Shown: one piece after another, positions 7,839 through 16,916 of the stretch
How positions within the stretch are numbered: the stretch's first letter is position 1
Layout: every line of letters begins with the position of its first letter
From: Aequorivita soesokkakensis
GTDB taxonomy: Bacteria; Bacteroidota; Bacteroidia; Flavobacteriales; Flavobacteriaceae
NCBI RefSeq assembly: GCF_001641085.1
Contig: NZ_LXIE01000010.1
Location: 86,659 to 150,658 of the forward strand
Direction of reading: 5' to 3'
Length of the DNA stretch: 64,000 nt
The notes under the pieces: model-generated
Databases searched by the model: none
The model's input: only the letters and a program-made list of their open reading frames with translations
Told to the model about the DNA's origin: nothing
Program-made: the position numbers and the translations under genes

Positions 7839-9099
7839 ACTCTGGGCTTCCACATATAAGGAAATGCTTTTGCTAATCCGCGATTTGGGCGGAATCGCGA
7901 TTCTTTTTATAATGCCGTTGTTGCTTTTGATTGTCATCACTTTGGTGCAGGACAGCACTTTCAAAACCATTAGCGATATAAAAATTCCCGTGCTTTTGGT
8001 GGATAATGACAAAGGCGAAGTTTCAAAAAACATCGTCGAAAATCTCTCCGAATCCAATTCGTTTGAAATTCTGCAGAAATCTTCCGAAGAAGAGGCAAAG
8101 GAGGCTGTTTTCTCCGGAAATTATCAACTCGCCATCGTAATTCCCGAAAATCTTTCGGCATCGCTTCAAAAGAAAGTGGATCAAAATGTGGAAGGTATTT
8201 TATCGAAATTTGGGTTGGAAGAAGACACTTTGGCGGTTGTAAAAGAAGTTATTCCGCAAAAGGAAGTCCGTTTGTATTTTGACCCCGCAACGCAGCTAAG
8301 CTTTAAATCTTCCGTGAAAAACGGCATCGATAAAATGATTTCGAAAATTGAAACGCAAAGCATCTACAAAGCGTTTCAAACGGAATTGGGCGAGGACGAT
8401 TCCGAACCGATTTTCGAAACTGAAAGTTTTATCGCTTTTAAAGAAATTCTTCCCACAAAAAATAACGAAGAAATCATTCCGAACTCAGCACAACACAACG
8501 TTCCGGCGTGGACGCTGTTTGCCATTTTCTTCATAATTGTGCCACTTTCAATCAATCTTTTAAAAGAAAAAAACCAAGGCACTTTTGTCCGTTTGCGGAC
8601 CACTCCGGTGAGTTATGCTACCGTTTTGGGCGGAAAAACAATCGTTTATCTCGCGGTCTGTCTCGTTCAATTTACGTTGATGCTGCTCGTGGGAATTTTT
8701 CTTTTTCCCGCCATCGGCCTTCCGGGAGTTGATGTTTCGGGCAAGTTGCCGATGCTATATTTAGTCGCGCTTTTTTCTGGGCTTGCCGCGATAGGATTGG
8801 GATTACTGATTGGCACTGTAGCAAAAACACAGGAACAGGCAGCACCGTTTGGCGCCACTTCGGTGGTCATTTTGGCGGCATTGGGCGGCGTTTGGGTACC
8901 CGTTTTTGTAATGCCGAAATTTATGCAGTTTGTTTCCAAAATTTCTCCGATGAACTGGGGCTTGGAAGCGTTTTACGATGTATTTTTAAGAAATGTGGGT
9001 TTTGTTAAAATCCTTCCCGAAATTTCGTTATTATTGTTGTTCTTCCTCACAACAATCGTAATAGCAATAATTTATAATAGAAGAAAAAATGCCGTCTGA
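7831..9099 (+). CDS. ABC-2 type transporter permease
   Basis: This 422-residue membrane protein has one N-terminal span (about residues 17-42), a large extracytoplasmic domain (about 45-225), then five to six C-terminal spans with the ABC-2 membrane pattern. It is the partner of the preceding ATPase. The ATG at 7831 is preferred: it overlaps the ATPase stop by 8 bases and gives a short tail before the first span. An upstream in-frame start at 7786 would add 15 residues. The large periplasmic loop places it with YhgE/DrrB-like exporters. Confidence 0.9.
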   Translation: MHKLWASTYKEMLLLIRDLGGIAILFIMPLLLLIVITLVQDSTFKTISDIKIPVLLVDNDKGEVSKNIVENLSESNSFEILQKSSEEEAKEAVFSGNYQLAIVIPENLSASLQKKVDQNVEGILSKFGLEEDTLAVVKEVIPQKEVRLYFDPATQLSFKSSVKNGIDKMISKIETQSIYKAFQTELGEDDSEPIFETESFIAFKEILPTKNNEEIIPNSAQHNVPAWTLFAIFFIIVPLSINLLKEKNQGTFVRLRTTPVSYATVLGGKTIVYLAVCLVQFTLMLLVGIFLFPAIGLPGVDVSGKLPMLYLVALFSGLAAIGLGLLIGTVAKTQEQAAPFGATSVVILAALGGVWVPVFVMPKFMQFVSKISPMNWGLEAFYDVFLRNVGFVKILPEISLLLLFFLTTIVIAIIYNRRKNAV

Positions 9100-9517
9100 A
9101 AACAAAAATGAAATAAGCTTTACTTCTGAAATCCGAGTACGATTCACCGAAACAGATCCTTTGGGAATCGTCTGGCACGGCAATTATATACAGTATTTTG
9201 AGGATGGCCGCGAGGCTTTTGGGCGTGAGCACGGAATTTCATATTTAGAACAGAAGGCAAATGGTTACACTTCACCAATCGTAAAATCTTCCTGCGAGCA
9301 TAAGTTGCCGCTACGTTACGGAGATGTAGCGACTATAAAAACAACCTTTATTCCTTCGCCTGCGGCAAAAATGATTTTTAGATATCGAATTTTTGATCCA
9401 AAAGGAAGACTTGCCTGTTTAGGGGAAACGGTTCAGGTTTTTTTGAACGAAAAGGGAGAACTTTCTCTTACAAAGCCTGAATTTTTTGCAAAATGGAAGG
9501 AAAAAATGGGATTGTAA
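9089..9517 (+). CDS. acyl-CoA/acyl-ACP thioesterase (4HBT, YbgC/FadM-like)
   Basis: This hotdog-fold thioesterase of 142 residues carries the YbgC/4-hydroxybenzoyl-CoA thioesterase signature TDPLGIVWHGNYIQYFEDGR, with Asp23 as the expected catalytic acid. It would release or transfer a thioester-bound chain, for example the aryl-polyene acid or a fatty acyl precursor of the resorcinol. It overlaps the permease end by 11 bases and is followed within 2 bases by a ketosynthase, so it is part of the pigment operon. Proofreading of stalled ACPs is an alternative role. Confidence 0.87.
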   Translation: MPSENKNEISFTSEIRVRFTETDPLGIVWHGNYIQYFEDGREAFGREHGISYLEQKANGYTSPIVKSSCEHKLPLRYGDVATIKTTFIPSPAAKMIFRYRIFDPKGRLACLGETVQVFLNEKGELSLTKPEFFAKWKEKMGL

Positions 9518-9518
9518 A

Positions 9519-10667
9519 ATGGGTAAAACCTTCATTTCATATAACAATATTTTAAGCAGTCTAGGTTTTGACAACGAAACGGTAGTTGAAAATATTTCAA
9601 AAGGAAAATCGGGCCTTGCAAAATTCGATGATGCTTCCCTTTTGCCAGAACCGTTTTGCGCTTCCATGATTTCTTCTGAAAAAGTAAAAAATGAATTCAA
9701 CAAAATTGGCGATGCTTCAGCTTTTACGAAGTTGGAACAAATGATGTTGCTTTCTTTGAAAAATGTTGTCGATGCTTCAAAAATTCCTTTAAATGAAAAT
9801 GTTGGACTTATCATTTCAACCACAAAAGGGAATATTGATGTGCTTGAAAAAGACAGCAATTTTCCCGAAAGTCGAGCATATTTAAGCGAGTTGGGGAAAA
9901 CAATCCAACACTTTTTCGGTTTTAAAAATGAAGCAATTATTCTTTCAAACGCCTGTGTTTCGGGTATTTTGGCAATTTCTGCAGCAAAGCGTTTTATTTC
10001 CGAAAGCAAATACGACCACGTTTTTATAACAAGCGGCGATTTGGTGACGAAGTTTATTCTTTCGGGATTCAATTCGTTTCAGGCTTTATCGGCCGAACCT
10101 TGCAAACCCTATGATAAGAATAGGGTTGGAATAAATCTCGGCGAAGTTGCCGCAAGTGCTTTGGTTACTTCTTCCGAAAAAAATCTTCCAAAGGAAGCCG
10201 TTGAAATTTTGGGCGATGCAACCTGCAACGACGCAAACCATATTTCGGGTCCGTCGCGAACCGGCGAAGGACTTTTCCGAAGTGTAAAAGCCGCACTGAA
10301 AGAGGCAAACTTGAATGCGAAAGAAATCGATTATATTTCCGCACACGGCACCGCCACACCTTTTAACGACGAAATGGAGGCCATCGCCTTCAGCCGTTTG
10401 GAAATGCAAAATGTGCCCCTCAATAGTTTAAAGGGCTATTTTGGCCACACTTTGGGAGCTTCGGGATTATTGGAAACCATTGTAGGAATGCATTCTATGG
10501 AAAAAAATATACTTTTTTCATCCAAAGGATTTACCGAACTTGGCGTCTCAAAAAACATAAATATCATTAAAACAAATACGCCGAAAACGTTAAACACCTT
10601 CCTAAAAACCGCATCGGGTTTTGGGGGTTGCAACACAGCGGTAATTTTTAAAAAAACAAACAACTAA
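9519..10667 (+). CDS. beta-ketoacyl-ACP synthase (FabF-like, second)
   Basis: This divergent but apparently intact FabF-type ketosynthase of 382 residues has Cys146 (SNACVSGI), His276 (SAHGTATP) and His310 (GHTLGASG). The ATG at 9519, two bases behind the thioesterase stop, gives a normal N-terminus (MGKTFISYNN), so the upstream in-frame start at 9486 is rejected. It is shorter than housekeeping FabF (about 410 residues) and has an unusual Lys- and Asp-rich first third. It probably forms part of the aryl-polyene elongation set with the other ketosynthases here, but its exact step is unknown. Confidence 0.9.
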   Translation: MGKTFISYNNILSSLGFDNETVVENISKGKSGLAKFDDASLLPEPFCASMISSEKVKNEFNKIGDASAFTKLEQMMLLSLKNVVDASKIPLNENVGLIISTTKGNIDVLEKDSNFPESRAYLSELGKTIQHFFGFKNEAIILSNACVSGILAISAAKRFISESKYDHVFITSGDLVTKFILSGFNSFQALSAEPCKPYDKNRVGINLGEVAASALVTSSEKNLPKEAVEILGDATCNDANHISGPSRTGEGLFRSVKAALKEANLNAKEIDYISAHGTATPFNDEMEAIAFSRLEMQNVPLNSLKGYFGHTLGASGLLETIVGMHSMEKNILFSSKGFTELGVSKNINIIKTNTPKTLNTFLKTASGFGGCNTAVIFKKTNN

Positions 10668-10677
10668 CCGACCATAA

Positions 10678-11745
10678 ATGCAAACAACCACAAAAAAAAT
10701 GAATGCCATTGAAGCTTTGGAAGAAGCGCACCGCATAGCCTTTGCGCCCTTTGTTTTTCAAGCTTCGGTTTCGCTTCGGAAACTCGGGATTCTCGATTAT
10801 ATTTTTGACCAACGGATAACAGGCGGGCCAACAGCCGAAGAGATTTCGCAAAAACTTTCCCTTAGCCCTTACGGAGTTGGCGTGCTTTTGGAAATTGCGC
10901 AAACTTCGAATATTGTTAGTAAAAATGATGCCGAGCAATACGAACTGACCAAAGTGGGCTATTTCTTAAATTATAACGAAACGGCCAGCGTGAACCTTAA
11001 TTTTGCGCACGATGTATGTTACAAGGGCTTGTTTCATTTAAACGAATCCATAAAAACCGGAAAACCGGAAGGTTTGAAAGAACTGGGGCAATGGCCAACT
11101 ATTTACGAAGGACTTTCAAAGTTGAAACCTGCCGAACAAAAGTCGTGGTTTGATTTTGACCATCATTATTCCGACGATATTTTTGCGGAAGCCTTGGAAA
11201 AAATTTTTGAAAGAAAGCCGAAAACTCTCTTCGATATTGGCGGAAATACTGGCAAATTTTCTATTAAATGCTGTAATTTCAATGAAGAGGTACATGTGAA
11301 AATAGTTGATTTACCGGGCCAATTGAACATGGCTTTGGCCAATGCCGAAAGCAATGGTTTTAAAGATAGAATTTCTGGCCATCCGATTGATTGGCTTTCG
11401 GAAAACCCACAAATTCCGAGCGGGGCAGACTTAATTTGGATGTGCCAGTTTTTGGATTGTTTTTCTGAAGAAGAAATTGTAAAAGTGTTGAGCATTTGTG
11501 CAAACTCCATGGACGATGATGCCGAATTGGTGATTGTTGAAACCTTTACGGATAGACAGGCCTTTCGCGCTTCACAATTTATTTTGGAAGCCACTTCGCT
11601 GTATTTTACGGTGCTTGCCAACGGAAACAGCAAAATGTATCCGGCCAGTGTTTTTATGAAATTGATTGACAAGGCTGGTTTAAAACTCAAAGAAGACATC
11701 CAATTGGGTGAATATCACACCATGTTGATTTGCGAAAAGAAATAG
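10678..11745 (+). CDS. SAM-dependent methyltransferase
   Basis: This 355-residue protein has an N-terminal winged-helix-like dimerisation region (about 15-100) and a class I SAM-binding fold with motif I LFDIGGNTGKFS (184-195) and an acidic post-I region (VKIVDLP). It resembles the small-molecule O-/C-methyltransferase family. In flexirubins the aryl ring may carry a methyl group, so this enzyme could methylate the aromatic head group; that is inference from context. An alternative start at the second Met (codon 8) is possible. Confidence 0.82.
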   Translation: MQTTTKKMNAIEALEEAHRIAFAPFVFQASVSLRKLGILDYIFDQRITGGPTAEEISQKLSLSPYGVGVLLEIAQTSNIVSKNDAEQYELTKVGYFLNYNETASVNLNFAHDVCYKGLFHLNESIKTGKPEGLKELGQWPTIYEGLSKLKPAEQKSWFDFDHHYSDDIFAEALEKIFERKPKTLFDIGGNTGKFSIKCCNFNEEVHVKIVDLPGQLNMALANAESNGFKDRISGHPIDWLSENPQIPSGADLIWMCQFLDCFSEEEIVKVLSICANSMDDDAELVIVETFTDRQAFRASQFILEATSLYFTVLANGNSKMYPASVFMKLIDKAGLKLKEDIQLGEYHTMLICEKK

Positions 11746-11749
11746 AATT

Positions 11750-12382
11750 TTGACTGAAACTTTTCACATAAAAAGCTATTGCCACATTAAAAACCAAATG
11801 GTTTCATTGAATGGAAATGTACTTTTTAGTGAGGTCCCGATAACTATCGGGGCAGAAGATTTTTCAACTTTTATAAAAAACGCATACAAGTTTTTGCAAA
11901 CGGATTATTCCAAGTTTTTCAAAATGGACAATCTCAGCAAGCTCGCATTTTTGGCGGCAGATGTTTTGTTGAAAAAAGAAAATTTAAACGAAGAAGAAAA
12001 TAATATTGCCTTAATTTTTTCAAACAAAGCATCCAGTTTGGACACCGACCGAAAACACCAAGCTGCAATAGAAAACGATGCTGAATATTTTCCCAGTCCG
12101 GCGGTTTTTGTTTACACCTTGCCAAATATTTGTTTGGGCGAGATAAGTATCAAGCACAGGCTGTATTCTGAAAATAGTTTTTTTATCTTTGCCCGCTTTA
12201 ATGCGGAACATTTGCAACTGTACGCCAACAGTTTATTGCGAAGCGGAAAAGCAGAAAAAGTACTTTGTGGTTGGGTAGATTTAGACGAAAACAGCTACGA
12301 TGCTTTTTTATATTTAGTTGAAAAACAAGGCGAAATTGAACATAAAACTGAAGAAATAACCAGATTATACAACATATTATGA
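11750..12382 (+). CDS. short ketosynthase-like protein without catalytic residues
   Basis: This 210-residue protein starts with TTG, four bases after the methyltransferase stop, and its last codons overlap the next ACP start (ATGA). Its middle part (NNIALIFSNKASS, then SPAVFVYTLPN) looks like the N-terminal half of a ketosynthase fold, but the position of the active Cys reads ENSFFIF and the C-terminal half with both His residues is missing. It therefore cannot condense. Related short KS-like proteins are known from aryl-polyene-type loci; a structural or ACP-docking role is inference. A palindrome at 11834-11853 lies inside its coding region. Confidence 0.7.
   Translation: MTETFHIKSYCHIKNQMVSLNGNVLFSEVPITIGAEDFSTFIKNAYKFLQTDYSKFFKMDNLSKLAFLAADVLLKKENLNEEENNIALIFSNKASSLDTDRKHQAAIENDAEYFPSPAVFVYTLPNICLGEISIKHRLYSENSFFIFARFNAEHLQLYANSLLRSGKAEKVLCGWVDLDENSYDAFLYLVEKQGEIEHKTEEITRLYNIL
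11834..11853 (+). repeat. palindromic element inside a coding region
   Basis: A perfect inverted repeat, CCCGATA-AC-TATCGGG (11836-11851), extended by an outer G-C pair at 11834/11853, lies in frame inside the short ketosynthase-like gene, where it encodes VPITIGA. From memory, CCCGATAnnTATCGGG-type palindromes are a common dispersed element between genes in Flavobacteriia, so this may be a copy absorbed into a coding sequence. Confidence 0.55.
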
Positions 12383-12636
12383 GTGAATTAAAAGAAGAAT
12401 TAAAAGGAAAAATCATTGAACAATTAAATCTTGAAGATGTTTCAGTGGCAGACATAGCAGACGATGACGCACTTTTTGGCGACGGACTTGGATTGGATTC
12501 CATTGATGCTTTGGAACTTATCGTTATGCTGGACAAGGATTATGGCATTCGTTTGAGCGACCCGAAAGAAGGAAAGAAAATTTTTGAATCTGTGCAGGTA
12601 ATGGCAGATTATATTCAGGAACACCGCACAAAGTAA
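12379..12636 (+). CDS. acyl carrier protein (second)
   Basis: This acidic 85-residue carrier has the motif LGLDSIDALEL with Ser41 as the phosphopantetheine site. Its start overlaps the preceding stop (ATGA) and a ketosynthase follows 16 bases later. It differs clearly from the first ACP in the cluster (DSIDAL instead of DSLDFV), so the two carriers may serve different branches, such as polyene chain and resorcinol chains. Which carrier serves which ketosynthase cannot be decided from sequence alone. Confidence 0.93.
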   Translation: MSELKEELKGKIIEQLNLEDVSVADIADDDALFGDGLGLDSIDALELIVMLDKDYGIRLSDPKEGKKIFESVQVMADYIQEHRTK

Positions 12637-12652
12637 TTTCGTGTAAAATATT

Positions 12653-13855
12653 ATGAGCAAAGGCGTAGCCATAACCGGAATGGGTATTATTTCTGCAATT
12701 GGCAACAATGTAGCAGAAAACTATGATGCGCTCATAAACGAAAGAAAAGGCATCACGCGCGTTGATAATGTGAAAACCATTCAGCGGGATGAAATTATGG
12801 TTGGGGAAGTGAAATTCACTAATGATGAATTGATTGCCCAACTCAATCTTCCGCCAGAAAATAATTATTCGCGTACCGCAATGCTTGGTGTAATTGCCGC
12901 AAAAGAAGCCATTGCCAATGCAGGAATCACCGACATCAAAAAATACAAAACGGGCATCATTTCCGGCACCAGCGTGGGCGGGATGGATATGACTGAGAAG
13001 TATTATTACGAATACCTTACCGAAAAAGAACCACAAAAATACATTGAAAGCCACCACGCGGGCGATTCCACACAGAAAATCGCGGAGCAGTTGGGGATTG
13101 AACAAAGTTTGGTAACTACAATCAGTACCGCGTGTTCTTCAGCGGCCAATGCTATTATGCTGGGCGCACGCTTGATAAAATCCAGAAAATTGGATCGGGT
13201 TGTGGTCGGCGGCGCAGATTGTCTTTCGAAATTTACCATCAACGGTTTTAAGACCTTGATGATTTTAAGCGATACTTTTAATACGCCTTTCGATGAAAAT
13301 CGAAAAGGTTTGAACTTGGGTGAAGCCGCAGCTTTTTTGGTTTTGGAAAGTGATGAAATTGTAAAAGCCGAAAACAAAAAAGTGTTAGCCTACGTAAAAG
13401 GCTACGGCAATGCCAACGATGCCTTTCATCAAACCGCATCTTCAGATAATGGCGACGGTGCGACTTTAGCGATGGAAAAAGCTTTGAGAGTTGCCGATTT
13501 AAAAGCTTCGGAAATAGATTACATCAACGCCCACGGAACAGCCACGGGAAATAATGACCTTTCGGAAGGGCGTGCGATACTTAGAATTTTTGGGGAAGAA
13601 ATGCCTGAATTCAGTTCCACCAAAGCATTTACAGGTCATACTTTAGCCGCGGCTGGAGCAATTGAGGCAGTTTATTCTGTTTTGGCACTTCAAAATAATA
13701 TCATCTTTCCAAACCTGAATTTTAAAACCCCGATGAAGGAATTTTCAATGATTCCACAAACGGAATTAAAGAAAAAGGAATTGAACACGGTACTTTCAAA
13801 TTCGCTTGGTTTTGGAGGGAATTGTTCCACAGTCATATTTTCAAAAGAAGCGTAA
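12653..13855 (+). CDS. beta-ketoacyl-ACP synthase (KAS II type, KS-alpha of a KS/CLF pair)
   Basis: This full-length FabF-like enzyme of 400 residues has Cys161 (ISTACSSAANA), His294 (NAHGTATG) and His329 (FTGHTLAAAGA). It is the most canonical of the ketosynthases in this window. The next gene starts within its stop codon (TAATG) and encodes a ketosynthase fold without the Cys, so the two probably form a KS-alpha/chain-length-factor heterodimer, as in aryl-polyene synthases. It would perform the repeated malonyl extensions of the polyene. Confidence 0.94.
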   Translation: MSKGVAITGMGIISAIGNNVAENYDALINERKGITRVDNVKTIQRDEIMVGEVKFTNDELIAQLNLPPENNYSRTAMLGVIAAKEAIANAGITDIKKYKTGIISGTSVGGMDMTEKYYYEYLTEKEPQKYIESHHAGDSTQKIAEQLGIEQSLVTTISTACSSAANAIMLGARLIKSRKLDRVVVGGADCLSKFTINGFKTLMILSDTFNTPFDENRKGLNLGEAAAFLVLESDEIVKAENKKVLAYVKGYGNANDAFHQTASSDNGDGATLAMEKALRVADLKASEIDYINAHGTATGNNDLSEGRAILRIFGEEMPEFSSTKAFTGHTLAAAGAIEAVYSVLALQNNIIFPNLNFKTPMKEFSMIPQTELKKKELNTVLSNSLGFGGNCSTVIFSKEA

Positions 13856-14919
13856 TGAAGAAAGTTTATATAAATAGCATCGCTTCTATTTCACCCCAAA
13901 AGACCTATGATAATAGTAGGTTTTTAGATGAAATTATCAATTACAACGATACCGTAATTTTCGCCCAAGACCCAGATTACAAACAATACATTCCGCCAGC
14001 CGCTGCCCGCCGAATGGCAAAAGGTATAAAAATGGGCGTAGTTGCTTCCAAAATTGCGATGGACGAAGCAGGAATTGAGACCGTGGACGCTATCATTACC
14101 GGAACGGGAATGGGCTGTATGATCGATTCCGAAAAATTTGTGAGCGCCATAATTGACAACAACGAGCAATATTTAACGCCAACCTCTTTCATTCAAAGCA
14201 CACACAACACCGTTGCAGGGCAGATTGCACTAGGGATGGAATGCAAAGCTTATAATTTCACTTATGTGCATTCCGCAATTTCGGTTGAATCTGCGCTGCT
14301 GGACGCGAAAATGCAGCTTGAAAATGATGAAGCCGAACATATTTTGGTTGGCGGCGTGGAAGAATTGGGCGAGCATACCACAAAAGTGCATCGCGCAATC
14401 AATCACATAAAACCTGAGGCGGTAACAATTTCGGGAGTTTTAGATTCAAAAACCGAAGGCGCTGTTTTCAGTGAAGGTGCCAATTTTTTTGTGGTTTCAA
14501 ATGAAAAGACAAAAAGCTGTTACGCCGAATTGGTTGCAGTAGAAACTTTTAACACGCTTCAAAAAGAGAAGGTTTCAGAAGCAATTGAAAATTTTTTAAA
14601 AGAAAATAATTTGAAGATCGACGACATTGATTTGGTTGTTTTTGGGAACAACGGCGATGTAGATTTTGATGGATATTACAACAAACTTTCCGAAGGAATT
14701 TTCAGCAAAACCCAACAGGTTTTTTACAAACATTTGGTGGGCGAAAACAACACTGTTTCGGCTTTTGGGGTTTGGTTGGCTTCAAAAATATTGAAAACCC
14801 AGGCTGTTCCCGAAATCGTAAAACTCAACGAAATCAATACTTCCGAATTTAAAACGGTTTTGTGCTACAACCAATACCGCGGCCAAAATCACAGCCTTGT
14901 ATTATTGAGAAAATGTTGA
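13855..14919 (+). CDS. ketosynthase-like chain-length-factor protein
   Basis: This 354-residue thiolase-fold protein is clearly related to ketosynthases (GTGMGCMID near 83-91, STHNTVAGQIAL near 115-126, VGGVEELGEH). The nucleophile region reads NFTYVHSAISVESAL (about 134-148), so the Cys is replaced by His139-Ser140, and neither catalytic His motif is present. It therefore looks like the non-condensing partner of the preceding enzyme. The ATG at 13855 shares a base with the upstream stop, and an earlier in-frame start at 13822 is unlikely. Its end overlaps the next gene by 7 bases. Confidence 0.85.
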   Translation: MKKVYINSIASISPQKTYDNSRFLDEIINYNDTVIFAQDPDYKQYIPPAAARRMAKGIKMGVVASKIAMDEAGIETVDAIITGTGMGCMIDSEKFVSAIIDNNEQYLTPTSFIQSTHNTVAGQIALGMECKAYNFTYVHSAISVESALLDAKMQLENDEAEHILVGGVEELGEHTTKVHRAINHIKPEAVTISGVLDSKTEGAVFSEGANFFVVSNEKTKSCYAELVAVETFNTLQKEKVSEAIENFLKENNLKIDDIDLVVFGNNGDVDFDGYYNKLSEGIFSKTQQVFYKHLVGENNTVSAFGVWLASKILKTQAVPEIVKLNEINTSEFKTVLCYNQYRGQNHSLVLLRKC

Positions 14920-15689
14920 GGTTTTACACCATAAACGCCTTGGCTTTGGTAGTTTTTTTTGGACTACTGTTGGGAGGTTTTTTTGGCTATGTTCCAGCTT
15001 GGCTTTATGTGCTTTTTGTATTTATTTGGTTTTTGATTACCGCAATAGGTTCGTTTCAGATTAAACTGAACTATCATTTGCAATCTCTAAATCACAATTA
15101 CAAAACTTCGGAAAATCATATTTCCATCACTTTTGACGATGGGCCAAACCTAGAATTCACGCCAAAAGTTTTATCACTTCTGAAAAAACATGACGCAAAA
15201 GCCACATTTTTTTTAATTGGAAAAAATGCTGAAAAGCATCCAGAAATAGTCCGTCAAATTCTTGAAGAAGGCCATACCATTGGCAACCACTCGTATTCGC
15301 ATTCTAAAAATTTTGGATTTTTTTCTTCGGAAAAAGTTATTGCCGAGTTGAATAAAACTAATTCAGTTCTAAAGGAAATCATTGGCAAGGAACTGAAACT
15401 TTTTCGTCCACCTTTCGGCGTAACCAATCCGAACATTAAAAAAGGATTGAAGAATACGGGACATTATTCAATCGGGTGGAGCAAACGCAGCTTTGACACT
15501 ACAAATATTTCCGAAGAAAAAATTATAAAGCGTATCACTTCCAACTTAAAAAAGGGCGATATCATTCTACTTCACGACAGCAGTACAAAAACCGTTGCCG
15601 TATTGGAACAGTTATTGTTAACTTTGCAATCGCACAAATTGCAGTCGGTTCCGGTGGATCGCTTGCTTGAAATTGAAGCCTATGCGTAA
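14913..15689 (+). CDS. membrane-anchored polysaccharide deacetylase family protein
   Basis: This 258-residue NodB-type carbohydrate esterase 4 protein has two N-terminal membrane segments (about 5-25 and 28-48). The motifs are all present: TFDDGP (73-78), HSYSH (126-130, the metal-binding His pair), RPPFG (165-169) and LLHDSS with His221. The start at 14913 overlaps the preceding stop by 7 bases and begins just before the first span. NodB-type proteins in pigment loci have no settled role; action on an envelope glycan that receives the pigment, or hydrolysis of an amide or ester intermediate, are both possible. Confidence 0.86.
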   Translation: MLRFYTINALALVVFFGLLLGGFFGYVPAWLYVLFVFIWFLITAIGSFQIKLNYHLQSLNHNYKTSENHISITFDDGPNLEFTPKVLSLLKKHDAKATFFLIGKNAEKHPEIVRQILEEGHTIGNHSYSHSKNFGFFSSEKVIAELNKTNSVLKEIIGKELKLFRPPFGVTNPNIKKGLKNTGHYSIGWSKRSFDTTNISEEKIIKRITSNLKKGDIILLHDSSTKTVAVLEQLLLTLQSHKLQSVPVDRLLEIEAYA

Positions 15690-16311
15690 TTATTTTCTAT
15701 TATTATTTTTTATTGCTTTTAGCAGTACGATTCAGGCGCAGGATGTTACGATGAATGCTTCGGAAATTGCAGCTTTTAAGGAAAAAGTAATTGCTTCGGC
15801 AAAAGCCACCCAAACTATAAAAACCGATTTTGTGCAATACAAACACCTCGATTTTTTGGCCGATGACGTAAAAACATCTGGAAAAATGGTTTTTAAAGCG
15901 CCCGGATTAGTGAAGTGGGAATATACAAATCCATACCAATACAGCGTGATTTTTAAGGAAGACCAACTGCTCATCAACGACGGTGGAACCAAAAGCAAGG
16001 TGGATATTGGCAACAGCAAACTTTTTAAAAAACTCAATCAGCTTATCGTAAATAGCGTAAAAGGAAATATGTTCAACGATTCTGATTTTACGGTTTCATT
16101 CTATAAATCTTCAAAATACAACAAGGCGGTTTTTATTCCAAAGGATAAGAAAATAGCGAGTTACATCGCTTCATTCGAATTGCTTTTTAACAAAAATGAC
16201 GCTCAGGTTTTCGAAGTGAAAATGGTAGAGCCATCACAGGATTTTACCCGAATTATTTTCAGCAATCGCACGTTAAACACTACTATTAATGATTCGGTTT
16301 TTAGCAATTAG
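15682..16311 (+). CDS. LolA-like periplasmic lipoprotein-carrier family protein
   Basis: This 209-residue protein has a signal peptide (MRNYFLLLFFIAFSSTIQAQ) and a LolA-type fold: a repeated run of short beta-strands with the signature FVQYKHLDFLADDVKTSGKM and FKAPGLVKWEYTNPY. LolA carries lipoproteins across the periplasm. Members inside aryl-polyene and flexirubin loci are thought to ferry the hydrophobic pigment to the outer membrane. It overlaps the deacetylase gene by 8 bases and the next lipoprotein gene by 23 bases, which suggests tight co-translation with its putative receptor. Confidence 0.83.
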   Translation: MRNYFLLLFFIAFSSTIQAQDVTMNASEIAAFKEKVIASAKATQTIKTDFVQYKHLDFLADDVKTSGKMVFKAPGLVKWEYTNPYQYSVIFKEDQLLINDGGTKSKVDIGNSKLFKKLNQLIVNSVKGNMFNDSDFTVSFYKSSKYNKAVFIPKDKKIASYIASFELLFNKNDAQVFEVKMVEPSQDFTRIIFSNRTLNTTINDSVFSN

Positions 16312-16915
16312 CCTTTTGGCTACGGTAGTTTTAACTTCCTGCTCGCTAAAGACTACGGAGGGTCTTCGCCAGGTTCCGTTCACAAAAATTGAGGTGGAAA
16401 ATCCGTATTTTTCCAATGCTGAAATAGATTATGTTTACAAAGCAAAAATTGAAGTTTACGGAAAGAATTTTGGTGGAATTTTAATCATTAAAAAGATTGC
16501 GGCTAAAAGTCATCGCGTGGTTTTTACAACTGAATTCGGCAGTAAACTGTTTGATTTTCAGTTTGAAGACGATACTTTTACGAAGAATTTTATAGTTGAA
16601 GAATTGGACAAAAAATTCATTATCAACATTTTAAAAGATGATTTTAAATTGTTGGTTAACGAAAAGGCGAAAATTTTAGAAGTTTATGAATCTGAAAATC
16701 AACGAATTTATAAAACTCATAATGATGAAAGATTCAACTTTTACTTTATAAATGCAGGAACAGGACAACTTCAAAAAATTGTAAATACTTCAAAAACGAA
16801 GGAAAAAATGGAGATTGATTTTACTTCTTCCGACGGAAAAATTGCAGATACAATCGCTATAAAACACAACAATATCAAGCTAACTATAGATTTGGAAAAA
16901 TTTAAAAAAGAATAA
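16289..16915 (+). CDS. outer-membrane-type lipoprotein of the pigment export set
   Basis: This 208-residue lipoprotein precursor has the lipobox VLTSC with Cys17 and a short hydrophobic leader. The mature part is beta-rich, with alternating strands (NFGGILIIKKIAAKSH, then RVVFTTEFGSKLFDFQFED). This pattern, the position right behind a LolA-like gene and a 23-base overlap fit a LolB-like receptor at the outer membrane. I infer this, as no catalytic motif is present. The ATG at 16289 is the start that gives the complete leader peptide. Confidence 0.75.
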   Translation: MIRFLAISLLATVVLTSCSLKTTEGLRQVPFTKIEVENPYFSNAEIDYVYKAKIEVYGKNFGGILIIKKIAAKSHRVVFTTEFGSKLFDFQFEDDTFTKNFIVEELDKKFIINILKDDFKLLVNEKAKILEVYESENQRIYKTHNDERFNFYFINAGTGQLQKIVNTSKTKEKMEIDFTSSDGKIADTIAIKHNNIKLTIDLEKFKKE

Positions 16916-16916
16916 T

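Noticed and set aside
9419..10072. Minus-strand open frame of 217 codons opposite the thioesterase/ketosynthase genes
   Set aside because: Antisense to well-supported genes and no domain is evident.
13822..13854. Upstream extension of the chain-length-factor-like protein
   Set aside because: It would overlap the preceding ketosynthase by 34 bases; the TAATG start at 13855 gives the usual N-terminus.
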